NCBI GenBank assembly: GCA_947468985.1 | Contig: CANINJ010000096.1 | Span: 1-7,082, forward strand | DNA length: 7,082 bases | Direction: 5' to 3' | From: Bacteroidota bacterium | GTDB lineage: Bacteria > Bacteroidota > Bacteroidia > Flavobacteriales > Flavobacteriaceae | Shown here: one piece after another, positions 1 to 6,382 of the stretch | How the letters are laid out: each line of letters opens with the position of its first letter | Position numbering within the stretch: position 1 is the stretch's first letter | Notes under the pieces: generated by a model | The model's input: only the letters and a program-made list of their open reading frames with translations | Told to the model about the DNA's origin: nothing | Databases searched by the model: none | Made by a program: the position numbers and the translations under genes

Positions 1-401
1 CCGTAGGCTTTATCGGAAAATGAAGTGGCAACAGTATGGTAACTGTCATCGAAAATTACTCCGTAGAAAACCGAATCGATTATGTTTCCAAAAGCACCTG
101 CAAATATCAAAGCTATGGCAACAACAAGAAAATTGGAACTGTTTTTTCTAACGGCGTCCCAAAGCCAATATCCAATTCCTACAACAGCAAATAATCGGAA
201 AACAGTTAATATGATTTTGCCATAAGTGCCGGGAATTTGAGTTCCCCAAGCCATTCCTTCGTTTTCAATAAAAAGGATTTTGAACCAATTGAAAACCGTA
301 ACTTCTTCGCCTAAAACAAAATGCGTTTTGATATAGACTTTAGAGATTTGGTCAATTAATAATATAATGAAAATTAGGAAATAGGCTTTTTTTAATGACA
401 T
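1..401 (-). CDS. lspA: Lipoprotein signal peptidase (signal peptidase II), 3' end outside the window
   Basis: This inner-membrane aspartyl protease cleaves signal peptides of diacylglyceryl-modified prolipoproteins just before the lipobox cysteine. I translated 133 residues from the ATG at 399-401; the C-terminal part lies beyond base 1. Family features seen are a first hydrophobic helix with LLIDQISK (D16), the conserved ENEGMAWG segment (N47), a helix at about 62-81, and a helix at about 91-108 leading into GAFGNIID, whose D109 is the first catalytic aspartate. The second catalytic aspartate would lie off the window. Family knowledge puts such proteins at roughly 160-220 residues with four membrane helices. 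It is relevant here because the lipoprotein at 2094-3281 is a predicted substrate. A -7-like box lies about 20 bp upstream and a terminator separates it from the preceding gene, so it probably starts its own transcript. I see no defect in the visible part. Confidence 0.96.
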   Translation of the reverse strand, partial: MSLKKAYFLIFIILLIDQISKVYIKTHFVLGEEVTVFNWFKILFIENEGMAWGTQIPGTYGKIILTVFRLFAVVGIGYWLWDAVRKNSSNFLVVAIALIFAGAFGNIIDSVFYGVIFDDSYHTVATSFSDKAY

Positions 402-420
402 TTTGTAAATTTTGATACCG

Positions 421-428
421 CAAAAATA
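421..428 (-). promoter_or_regulatory. Candidate -7 box for lspA
   Basis: On the minus strand this reads TATTTTTG, a perfect match to the Bacteroidota -7 consensus TAnnTTTG, about 20 bp before the lspA ATG, which gives a very short leader. I found no convincing -33 TTG/TTTG element at the usual 19-23 bp upstream. The hexamer at the position where the receptor and lipoprotein promoters carry their last repeat is CTATAA, so this promoter lacks the phased-repeat layout. Confidence 0.4.
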
Positions 429-514
429 ACACTATTTTTAATACCATTTTATAGAATATAAGGAATCTCTTGAAAATAGATTTAGATTCTTAATGCGTTA
501 AAAAACACAAGCAC

Positions 515-545
515 AAAAAAAACTCCAACCGTAAAGTTGGAGTTT
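515..545 (-). terminator. Intrinsic terminator after the T9SS cargo gene
   Basis: A perfect 10-bp stem (520-529 paired with 536-545, AAACTCCAAC against GTTGGAGTTT) encloses a 6-nt loop. On the minus strand it runs into a tract of eight T residues (522 down to 515). It begins about 20 bases after the stop codon of the 566-1546 gene. The plus-strand side has only three T residues, so termination should act mainly on minus-strand transcripts. It insulates lspA from the T9SS gene. Confidence 0.88.
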
Positions 546-565
546 AAATACTAATTAAAAAGTAA

Positions 566-1546
566 TTATCTAATAATTACTTTTCTTGTAGCTGTATTTG
601 AACCTTCAGTGATTTTTGCAATATAGATACCGCTGTTTAAAGCAGCAACATTAATTGTATTATTTGAAGTTGTTGTACTTAATACTTGTTTTCCTAAAAC
701 ATCAAATAAAGAAACTGTTCTTTCCGTGTTTAGGTTAGATTCAATATGTAAAACACCATTTGAAACTGGATTTGGATATACTTTCAAACCAGCAATTTCG
801 TTGAATGAAGCGGTAGCTAAAGCTTCTGAATAAGATAAAGTAATTCCTAAATCATCAATCTCTACAGATGGAGTTTCAGTTGTACTATCTTGTCTGAAGA
901 AGAAACTTGCAATTGAAGTTAAATCTGTCCCTACGTGTGTATCAGTTAACAATGGAGTTGTTTCGTCAAGAGTAGTTGGGTTAATCCATAATTTAACAGT
1001 GTCATCAGCTGTTGTCGTAGTGTTAAAAGTATAAGATACAACAACAGTATAAGTTGTGCCAGTATTGTAAGTTCCACTTGTATAAGTAGTTAACGCGCCA
1101 GTTGCAGTTCTGGTTTCAATTCCTAAATAGAAAGTATTGTCATCAGCAGCTCTTTTTGTCCATAAAGTACCTCCAAATGTAGTTGAGTTTTGAGAGAAAC
1201 CTGACAAATAACCACCGTTAGTATCAGTAACACCAGCCATTGAAATGACCTTTAAATTAAATATATAATAAACAGTCCCAGTTGTAAAATTGCTGACAGT
1301 CCCGGTTGTTAGTGATGTTATATTTAATTGAGCATCTGTTCCTATTCCAGCAAATGTAACTTTAGTACCATCTAATAAAATATGATCTGGTGGTGTTGTA
1401 GCCGACGCAGTACCTATAACGGCCCATGGAGCTGTTTCATGTAAGTTACCAGCAGTGTAACTAAAAGTGTCAGCAAAAGGAAGTGTTTGTTGTCCAAAAG
1501 TTATACTAGTAACAACCAAAAATAATAAAGCGTAAATTTTTTTCAT
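566..1546 (-). CDS. Secreted protein with probable jelly-roll passenger and T9SS type A sorting domain
   Basis: 326 residues. A Sec signal peptide covers about 1-18 (lysines at 2-3, hydrophobic core, probable cleavage at TFG/QQ). The passenger, about 20-240, is rich in Thr, Ser and Gly with alternating beta-strand-like stretches. The segment VKLWINPTTLD (184-194) and a later EIDDLGI (229-235) resemble the end of LamG/concanavalin-like jelly-roll domains in secreted Bacteroidota proteins; that fold is inferred. The C-terminal domain, about 249-326, is a type A T9SS signal: KVYPNPVSNG (255-264), SLFDVLGKQVL (279-289), LNSGIYIAKI (303-312), TATRKVIIR. In this family the domain directs cargo through the outer membrane and is normally removed, with anchoring or release at the surface. 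DTV (182-184) and DST (220-222) fit the Bacteroidota O-glycosylation pattern D-S/T-hydrophobic/T. No catalytic motif was recognised, so substrate or ligand is unknown. It has its own -7 box and terminator. Confidence 0.88.
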   Translation of the reverse strand: MKKIYALLFLVVTSITFGQQTLPFADTFSYTAGNLHETAPWAVIGTASATTPPDHILLDGTKVTFAGIGTDAQLNITSLTTGTVSNFTTGTVYYIFNLKVISMAGVTDTNGGYLSGFSQNSTTFGGTLWTKRAADDNTFYLGIETRTATGALTTYTSGTYNTGTTYTVVVSYTFNTTTTADDTVKLWINPTTLDETTPLLTDTHVGTDLTSIASFFFRQDSTTETPSVEIDDLGITLSYSEALATASFNEIAGLKVYPNPVSNGVLHIESNLNTERTVSLFDVLGKQVLSTTTSNNTINVAALNSGIYIAKITEGSNTATRKVIIR

Positions 1547-1571
1547 AATTTTATTTTTTAAGTTTATGCCA

Positions 1572-1579
1572 CAAAGATA
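1572..1579 (-). promoter_or_regulatory. Candidate -7 box for the T9SS cargo gene
   Basis: On the minus strand this reads TATCTTTG, a perfect TAnnTTTG match, 25 bp before the ATG. A TTTG (1605-1608) lies 25 bp further upstream, slightly longer than the usual spacing for a -33 element, so the upstream half is uncertain. There are no 11-bp phased repeats here; the hexamer at the equivalent position (1600-1605) reads GTTTCA. Confidence 0.5.
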
Positions 1580-1630
1580 AGAAGTAATTCTATATTATTT
1601 GAAACAAACAATGTAAAAAAATCATTAAAT

Positions 1631-1658
1631 AAAAAATAAATAGAAATTATAACTATTT
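1631..1658 (-). terminator. Weak AU-rich hairpin plus T tract after the mini-CTD gene
   Basis: A 6-bp AT-rich stem (1638-1643 with 1653-1658, AAATAG against CTATTT) overlaps the stop codon of the 111-aa gene. On the minus strand it is followed by six T residues (1636 down to 1631). The stem is short and weak, so termination may be leaky and some transcripts may read into the 566-1546 gene. Confidence 0.3.
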
Positions 1659-1988
1659 GACAATTAGTTTTCTAGTGGCGGTAGCTTCGCCTTCTTTGAT
1701 TTTTATAATGTAAACTCCCGGAGAAAGAGTTCCTATATTCAATTCTTTTGCGTTTAAAATCATTTGAAGAACTTTTTTGCCAAGTACATCAAAAATAGTG
1801 ATTTCTTTGTCTAAAGATGATTTTGAAGTAATGTAGATTTTACCATTGCTCACAGGGTTTGGATAGAAATTCAAACCTTCAATTGAAGTATCTAGAGTTC
1901 TAGGTTGTACTTTGCTTTCCTGAGCAGAAGCGCTAAAAGAAAAGAAACAAAGTAATACTGTGGCAATATAAAAGTAGTTTTTAATCAT
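1653..1988 (-). CDS. Mini T9SS protein: signal peptide plus stand-alone type A sorting domain
   Basis: 111 residues. A signal peptide covers about 1-22 (MIKNYF start, hydrophobic core, cleavage at SASA/QE). Only about 16 residues follow (23-38) before a complete type A sorting domain (about 39-111) with LNFYPNPVSNG (39-49), TIFDVLGKKVL (64-74), LSPGVYIIKIKEG (88-100) and TATRKLIVK. The domain closely resembles that of the neighbouring 326-aa protein: YPNPVSNG, FDVLGK and TATRK are identical. The gene therefore encodes a T9SS address label with essentially no cargo. It could be a decayed paralogue that lost its passenger, or a functional small secreted protein. The reading frame is intact and has its own candidate promoter, which argues against simple debris. 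No function is assigned. Confidence 0.8.
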   Translation of the reverse strand: MIKNYFYIATVLLCFFSFSASAQESKVQPRTLDTSIEGLNFYPNPVSNGKIYITSKSSLDKEITIFDVLGKKVLQMILNAKELNIGTLSPGVYIIKIKEGEATATRKLIVK

Positions 1989-2007
1989 TGTTAATCTTAA
2001 TGTTTGG

Positions 2008-2038
2008 TAAAGGTACTGCTATAAAATTTAATTGGCAA
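2008..2038 (-). promoter_or_regulatory. Candidate promoter for the mini T9SS gene
   Basis: On the minus strand a TTG (2036-2038) is followed after 20 bp by TACCTTTA (2008-2015), one mismatch from TAnnTTTG, and then 19 bp to the ATG. The spacing suits a Bacteroidota -33/-7 pair. The TTG lies two bases from the T tract of the upstream terminator, so termination of one gene and initiation of the next are packed together. Confidence 0.45.
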
Positions 2039-2040
2039 GC

Positions 2041-2071
2041 AAAAAAAAGCATCTCGGTTAGGAGATGCTTT
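2041..2071 (-). terminator. Intrinsic terminator after the beta-helix lipoprotein gene
   Basis: A perfect 10-bp stem (2046-2055 with 2062-2071; minus strand AAAGCATCTC against GAGATGCTTT) has a 6-nt loop and is followed on the minus strand by eight T residues (2048 down to 2041). It lies about 22 bases after the lipoprotein stop codon at 2094-2096 and separates that gene from the T9SS pair. Confidence 0.88.
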
Positions 2072-2093
2072 AAATTTATTATTATTTTAACAA

Positions 2094-3281
2094 TTATTGA
2101 ATCAAATTCACATTACCAACAGTTGACCAAGCTCCTGAAGTTAATGTTGCTCCAGTTGCTGTAGTTGTAGGTAAAAATAAATCTGTTGGAAAACTTACAA
2201 CAATAGCTCCAGTTGCACCAACTGGTACTATTTGAGTTGTATTTGTAATTTTTACATTAGTGATTTTTATTTTTGAAGCGTTAACTTGATTTGTATTTGT
2301 TGTAGCATCTTGAATTTTTACTACGGCACCATTATAAACATTTGCACCTTCAGTATAATTTCCATAACCATCAATTACGATATTTGAGTAATCGCCATTT
2401 CCTTCTTTTTTGAATTGAAAAGCATCAATTTGAACATCACCAACTACTTCTGGAGTACAACCTGCAGCTCTTTTCAAAGTAATATTAGTAACTTTTGGAT
2501 AGAATGCATTATTGTTACTTGAACACTCAATTTCCATTCCGAAATTCCCCTTTACTGTTTGATATGCATACCAGTTTGAATTATTTTGACCTTGCCATCC
2601 ATCTTGCCAGTCAAAAGCATCATCAAAATTTCCGTAAGAAATAGCATTTGTCATACTTACAGTTCCTCCAAAAAACTCATATCCATCATCAGCTCCTTTA
2701 TAAGAAACCAAGTGATCTAAAGTTGTTCCTGAACCACAAGAATAGAATGTAAATCCATTATTTTCTTTTGTTCCGTCTGCTAATTTTGCACCTGCATATT
2801 CAACCCTAACATAGTTTAATGAACCACCATTGTGAGTTGCATTTGTACCACCGTAAGGCAAAGCATTTCCATCTTCAGAAGTAGAAGTTGTAACTCCGCC
2901 AATTGCTTTTATTGGAGCATCACCATACATAATGATTCCACCCCATGAACCTGGAATCCCTGAAGTTTCTGTAAATACAACCGGACTTGAAGCCGTTCCG
3001 TTTACGATTAATTTACCACCATTTAATACTACTAAAGCATTATCTCCAGTTGTTTTGTTTGCTGTAATTGTAGAACCAGCATCAAAAGTTACTGTTACAC
3101 CTGAAGCAATTTTTACAATTCCTTTTAAAGTATAATTTCCATAAGCATACGTTGTGTTTGCTGAAATTGTACCAGTAATTTCTCCTACAACTGGTGTTGG
3201 AGTACTGCTTCCATTGTCACTTGAACATGAGTTTAAAAATAAACCTGCTGCAACCGCTAAAGCTAAAAATTTTGTTTTCAT
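2094..3281 (-). CDS. Surface or periplasmic lipoprotein with predicted beta-helix fold, partner candidate of the TonB-dependent receptor
   Basis: 395 residues from the ATG at 3279-3281. This start gives a clean lipoprotein signal (MKTKFLALAVAAGLF, lipobox LNSC, acylated C19); an in-frame ATG 20 codons upstream would place a polar stretch in front and lies upstream of the -7 box. After C19 comes a short Ser/Thr/Pro linker (20-32), then about 350 residues of short beta-strands broken by Gly/Asn turns: GVTVTFDAGSTI (61-72), ALVVLNGGKLIVNG (82-95), SWGGIIMYGDAPI (112-124), GADDGYEFFGG (197-207), FDDAFDWQDGW (219-229). This looks like a right-handed parallel beta-helix. C182, C253 and C275 might form a disulfide. 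It is not SusD-like: no TPR-type helices. Similar proteins are sometimes labelled 'multidrug transporter', which the sequence does not support. It lies directly downstream of the receptor gene and shares its promoter layout, so a joint role in outer-membrane uptake is inferred; ligand unknown. Confidence 0.83.
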   Translation of the reverse strand: MKTKFLALAVAAGLFLNSCSSDNGSSTPTPVVGEITGTISANTTYAYGNYTLKGIVKIASGVTVTFDAGSTITANKTTGDNALVVLNGGKLIVNGTASSPVVFTETSGIPGSWGGIIMYGDAPIKAIGGVTTSTSEDGNALPYGGTNATHNGGSLNYVRVEYAGAKLADGTKENNGFTFYSCGSGTTLDHLVSYKGADDGYEFFGGTVSMTNAISYGNFDDAFDWQDGWQGQNNSNWYAYQTVKGNFGMEIECSSNNNAFYPKVTNITLKRAAGCTPEVVGDVQIDAFQFKKEGNGDYSNIVIDGYGNYTEGANVYNGAVVKIQDATTNTNQVNASKIKITNVKITNTTQIVPVGATGAIVVSFPTDLFLPTTTATGATLTSGAWSTVGNVNLIQ

Positions 3282-3316
3282 AATTTTGTGTTTTGTTGTT
3301 TTTGATTTTATTAGGA

Positions 3317-3324
3317 CAAAAATA
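3317..3324 (-). promoter_or_regulatory. Candidate -7 box for the lipoprotein gene
   Basis: On the minus strand this reads TATTTTTG, a perfect TAnnTTTG match, 35 bp before the chosen ATG. No TTG-type -33 element lies at normal spacing. Instead the last unit of the phased repeat array (3345-3350) ends exactly 20 bp upstream, as expected for an activator-dependent promoter. Confidence 0.55.
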
Positions 3325-3344
3325 CTATTGGAATTTTGCATTTA

Positions 3345-3405
3345 GGTTATCCAATTATTACGTTATCGTTATAAAAAAACTAATTTAATGTCAAGAAATG
3401 GTTAA
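3345..3405 (-). promoter_or_regulatory. Pho-box-like array of hexamers at 11-bp steps upstream of the lipoprotein gene
   Basis: Read on the minus strand, hexamers begin every 11 bp at 3405, 3394, 3383, 3372, 3361 and 3350: TTAACC, TTGACA, TTAGTT, ATAACG, GTAATA, ATAACC. Four of the six fit a loose (T/A)T(A/G)AC(N) consensus; the third and fifth are poor. The last ends 20 bp before the -7 box. An additional ATAACG (3361-3366) follows directly on the one at 3367-3372, making a 6-bp tandem repeat. Direct repeats of about one helical turn are the usual binding mode of OmpR/PhoB-family regulators; the B. subtilis PhoP half-site TT(A/T/C)A(C/T)A is very similar. Binding itself is inferred. Confidence 0.5.
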
Positions 3406-3428
3406 GTAAAATTGAGACAGATTACAAT

Positions 3429-3458
3429 AAAAAAAGCCCTAGTATTAATAGGGCTTTT
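3429..3458 (-). terminator. Intrinsic terminator after the TonB-dependent receptor gene
   Basis: A perfect 10-bp stem (3432-3441 with 3449-3458; minus strand AAAAGCCCTA against TAGGGCTTTT) has a 7-nt loop and ends on the minus strand in a run of seven T residues (3435 down to 3429). It begins about 20 bases after the receptor stop codon. It implies that the lipoprotein is not simply the second gene of a receptor operon, although partial read-through is possible. Confidence 0.88.
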
Positions 3459-3478
3459 AAGATGATTTTTCAAAGGGA

Positions 3479-6277
3479 TTAGAAAGTGTAACCCAAACTT
3501 AGTGAGAATCCTCTTCCTTTTTTATAGCTGTTTGTAATTGCAGATTGTTCAACAATTGCAGAAGTTCCCTGATTTCCTAATTCATATTCTCGATTTGGAT
3601 CGAGTAGATTATCCGCTGATAATTTTAAATCAAAATGAGTTGCTATTTTACTTGTCCATACCAAATCCAATTGTTGAACAGGAAGTTCATAAATGTGATC
3701 CAATCCGCCAGTTCCAACGGCAAAAATTCTTTTTCCAAATACAGAATAAACTAATGAAACAGTATTGCTCCAAGATTTGTTAATATCGAATTGGTATTTT
3801 ATATCGGAATTTATCAGCCATTTTGATGCGCCTTGCAATTCTCTGGATTTATGCGTTTCAATTGATGTAGTAACATTTCCTTCTACATCAATTGTAGTTG
3901 GTTTTACTTCAACTTTCGTTGACATTAATGAAGTATTAAATCCTAAAGAAAATGCAGATAAATTTTTGTTTATTCTAGCTAAATCTAAAATAAACTCAAT
4001 TTCTGCTCCATACAATATAGAATTATCTGAATTCAAATATGTTGTAATTGTCGAATTTGCAGCATTTGAAATAAAAGTTCTTTCAATTGGGTTTATCAAT
4101 TTTTTTCCGAAAACACCCACAGCCAACATTTCTTTTCCTGTAGGAAAAATTTCATATTTCAAATCGGCATTATAATTATCACTGTTTTCTAAATAAGGAT
4201 TTCCTTTTGTAGAAGTACCATCGGCATTTATATATTCTATTGGATATGCCTCCATTACAACAGGTCGAGTATACGTTTTTCCAAGTGCCAAACGAAGATT
4301 TGATTTTTCAGTAACACTGTATTTTGCGTTTAATGCTGGTAAAATATATAGGTTATCATATTTTTTTACTACAAATGGATCTGAAAAGGAACCTTGTTTT
4401 CTGTATTTTGTTTCACGACTTGTATTTTCAACTCTAAAACCACCGTTAAAGTCTAATTTAGCATTTAATTTATAATACAAATTAGCATAACCTGCGTTAG
4501 CTGATTCTTTTAATTTTGCTTGGTAAGTAGAATTTGAACTTTCTCTAAATCTAAAATCACCATTGGATAAATAACTATTAAACAAAGCATCAATATCATT
4601 TAATGAAGTTGTTAATACTGGAGTTGAAAGATTTTCTGGAGTTATAAATCGGTAAGAAGAAATCATTTCAGAAGCATTTCCATTATAACCAATTGTCAAT
4701 TTATTTTCTTTTTCTGTACCGCCGAATTTCAAATTGTATTCTGATAATGCCGACAAATAAGTATCGCCTGTAATTTCTAAATATTGACGAATGAAATTAT
4801 TTCCAGAAATAGAAGTGATAATGTCAGTTGCTCCTGATCGTGTTCCTGAGAAAAATTTTCTATCTGGTTGTTCGTATTTGGTTTTTGCATACGAAATCCC
4901 TGCTCTAAATGTTTGAGAATTATCTTTTGAAAGAGCATATTCACCTAATAATTGATTGTTGAAATAGTTGGATTGATCCAATTGATTGGTTCTAATCAAG
5001 GTTTTATTAGTACTCGAATTAGAATCTGCAATACCAAATTGATCTTTAATTAGATTTTCTGTGGTGCGAATAAATAATGTGTTAAAATTAAGTTTCAATC
5101 TTTCTGTAGAATAATTCAAACCCGCCAAAGCTGTTACTGCTGTTTTATAACGATATTCGGTATTGTCAAAATCATTTTTATAAGTAAACCCAGAGATATT
5201 ATTATTGAAATTTCTTTCAACGCCATTTCTAATTGCATAATTTGAATCAAAATTCAATGATATTAAATAAGAAAAATTGGATTCGTTTTTCAAGTTGAAT
5301 TTTTCGGAGTGTAAAAACCCAAAATTAGTGTTCAATGGACTGTTGCTTTCTTTAACATCAAAACCGCTTTTAAAAGATTGCAATGATTCTGAGGCAGTAA
5401 GCGTATGACTTGAAGGAACATTTCCTAAAACACTTGGCAAATCCCTATCACTTCCAGACAATCCAAAATAACCGCGAGCACCATTTACTTCATTTGAATT
5501 TAAAAATGATATCATATTACTGCCCGATGTAAAACCTGTACCAATATTAATTTTCGTTACGCTTTTTGATCCTTTTGAAGTAACAATATTAAATGTTCCT
5601 CCTGCAAAATCACCGTAAATATTTGGATTAAAAGTTTTGAAAACTTCAATTACGCTTACAATATCAGTAGAAAACAAATCTAACGGGATGATTTTTTTGA
5701 ACGGATTGTTCGTTGGTGCCGATAAGTCATTTAGCAATAAATTATTATATCGGTCTTCAAGGCCTCTTACAAACAAACCTCTTGAACCAACTTTTGTAAT
5801 TCCAGTAATTTTTGTCAACCCTTCTTCCACATCACTAACTCCTTTTCTTGACATTTCTTGAGCTCCAATACTTTGTTTGATAACAACCGCCTTTTTTTGT
5901 TCTAATAAAAGCGCAGTTTCTTTCTCCCGATTCACATTAGATTTCACAACTACATCTTCTAATTTGAAACTTCCTGAACCTAATGTTTTATTAATTGTTA
6001 AATTTTCATTCGCTTTAACTGTAATAGGAGTTTCCACAGATTCATATCCTAAAAAACTAAATTCAAGTATATAATTTCCTGGTGCAAGAGCTAATTTATA
6101 TTTTCCATCAGCATCAGTTGTAGTGGAAATAGCGGTACCCTTAATAGCTGCATTTGCAAAGGGTAAAGTTGCATTATTAGAATCTTTGTCAGATAAAACT
6201 CCAGAAACCGTACCTTTGTTTTGAGCAAATGTGATACAACTTATTAATAGTCCGACAAATAATAATTTAATTTTCAT
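3479..6277 (-). CDS. TonB-dependent outer-membrane receptor with N-terminal carboxypeptidase-regulatory-like domain
   Basis: 932 residues. A signal peptide covers about 1-18 (MKIKLLFVGLLISCITFA/QN). A carboxypeptidase-regulatory-like beta-sandwich follows at about 22-98 (GTVSGVLSD, TDADGKYKL, GNYILEFSFLGYES). Next is a LEDVVVKSN segment (106-114) in the usual TonB-box region. The plug domain, about 118-235, has GVSDVEEGLTKITGI, RGLFVRGLEDRYNN and FAGGTFNIVTSKGS. The rest, about 240-932, is a beta-barrel ending GFSLSLGYTF, with the terminal Phe typical of outer-membrane barrels. Family members import a bound substrate using proton-motive force relayed by TonB-ExbBD. Length is normal and I see no truncation. 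The plug resembles classical TonB-dependent receptors more than SusC, and no susD follows; the next gene is a beta-helix lipoprotein instead. Substrate cannot be read from sequence. A divergent PhoB-family regulator and a phased repeat array upstream suggest regulation by that protein, perhaps under phosphate limitation. Confidence 0.92.
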   Translation of the reverse strand: MKIKLLFVGLLISCITFAQNKGTVSGVLSDKDSNNATLPFANAAIKGTAISTTTDADGKYKLALAPGNYILEFSFLGYESVETPITVKANENLTINKTLGSGSFKLEDVVVKSNVNREKETALLLEQKKAVVIKQSIGAQEMSRKGVSDVEEGLTKITGITKVGSRGLFVRGLEDRYNNLLLNDLSAPTNNPFKKIIPLDLFSTDIVSVIEVFKTFNPNIYGDFAGGTFNIVTSKGSKSVTKINIGTGFTSGSNMISFLNSNEVNGARGYFGLSGSDRDLPSVLGNVPSSHTLTASESLQSFKSGFDVKESNSPLNTNFGFLHSEKFNLKNESNFSYLISLNFDSNYAIRNGVERNFNNNISGFTYKNDFDNTEYRYKTAVTALAGLNYSTERLKLNFNTLFIRTTENLIKDQFGIADSNSSTNKTLIRTNQLDQSNYFNNQLLGEYALSKDNSQTFRAGISYAKTKYEQPDRKFFSGTRSGATDIITSISGNNFIRQYLEITGDTYLSALSEYNLKFGGTEKENKLTIGYNGNASEMISSYRFITPENLSTPVLTTSLNDIDALFNSYLSNGDFRFRESSNSTYQAKLKESANAGYANLYYKLNAKLDFNGGFRVENTSRETKYRKQGSFSDPFVVKKYDNLYILPALNAKYSVTEKSNLRLALGKTYTRPVVMEAYPIEYINADGTSTKGNPYLENSDNYNADLKYEIFPTGKEMLAVGVFGKKLINPIERTFISNAANSTITTYLNSDNSILYGAEIEFILDLARINKNLSAFSLGFNTSLMSTKVEVKPTTIDVEGNVTTSIETHKSRELQGASKWLINSDIKYQFDINKSWSNTVSLVYSVFGKRIFAVGTGGLDHIYELPVQQLDLVWTSKIATHFDLKLSADNLLDPNREYELGNQGTSAIVEQSAITNSYKKGRGFSLSLGYTF

Positions 6278-6299
6278 CTTTTTAGAATTTTTATTTTTG

Positions 6300-6307
6300 C
6301 AAAGAAA
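6300..6307 (-). promoter_or_regulatory. Candidate -7 box for the TonB-dependent receptor gene
   Basis: On the minus strand this reads TTTCTTTG, one mismatch from TAnnTTTG, 22 bp before the ATG at 6275-6277. The last repeat of the upstream array (6328-6333) ends exactly 20 bp away, the same spacing as in front of the lipoprotein gene. That agreement is the main reason for choosing this box despite the mismatch. Confidence 0.45.
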
Positions 6308-6327
6308 CAGTCAAAATGTAAAGTTTG

Positions 6328-6377
6328 TGTTAATCAAATATTGCCATTTTGTTTTCTTAATGTTATTTAATTGTTAA
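6328..6377 (-). promoter_or_regulatory. Pho-box-like array of hexamers at 11-bp steps between the receptor and the response regulator
   Basis: Read on the minus strand (receptor coding strand), hexamers begin every 11 bp at 6377, 6366, 6355, 6344 and 6333: TTAACA, ATAACA, AAAACA, GCAATA, TTAACA. Four of the five end in AACA; the fourth is degenerate. On the plus strand the same series reads TGTTAA, TGTTTT, TGTTAT, TGTTAA at 6328, 6350, 6361 and 6372. The array ends 20 bp before the receptor's -7 box. At its other end it lies within 5 bp of the response regulator's -7 box, so a bound protein could act on both genes. The pitch and half-site match OmpR/PhoB-family operators; the divergent regulator is the obvious candidate ligand, by inference. 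Confidence 0.58.
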
Positions 6378-6382
6378 CATAT

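Noticed and set aside
1653..1988. Pseudogene call for the 111-aa T9SS gene
   Set aside because: The signal peptide and complete sorting domain are in one intact frame with a candidate promoter, and no passenger fragments are visible upstream or in other frames.
3282..3341. A 20-codon N-terminal extension of the lipoprotein (in-frame ATG at 3339-3341)
   Set aside because: The extension puts polar residues before a textbook lipoprotein signal peptide, and the candidate -7 box at 3317-3324 lies inside it, so a transcript from that promoter would not contain the upstream ATG.
2932..6074. Plus-strand open frames of 63-136 codons within the lipoprotein and receptor genes
   Set aside because: They lie antisense to clearly coding genes, have no recognisable domains and no plausible promoters, and are explained by the codon pattern of the real genes.
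2094..6277. A SusC/SusD polysaccharide utilisation locus
   Set aside because: No SusD-like protein, glycoside hydrolase, polysaccharide lyase or sulfatase is visible, and the partner lipoprotein is beta-rich rather than alpha-helical.
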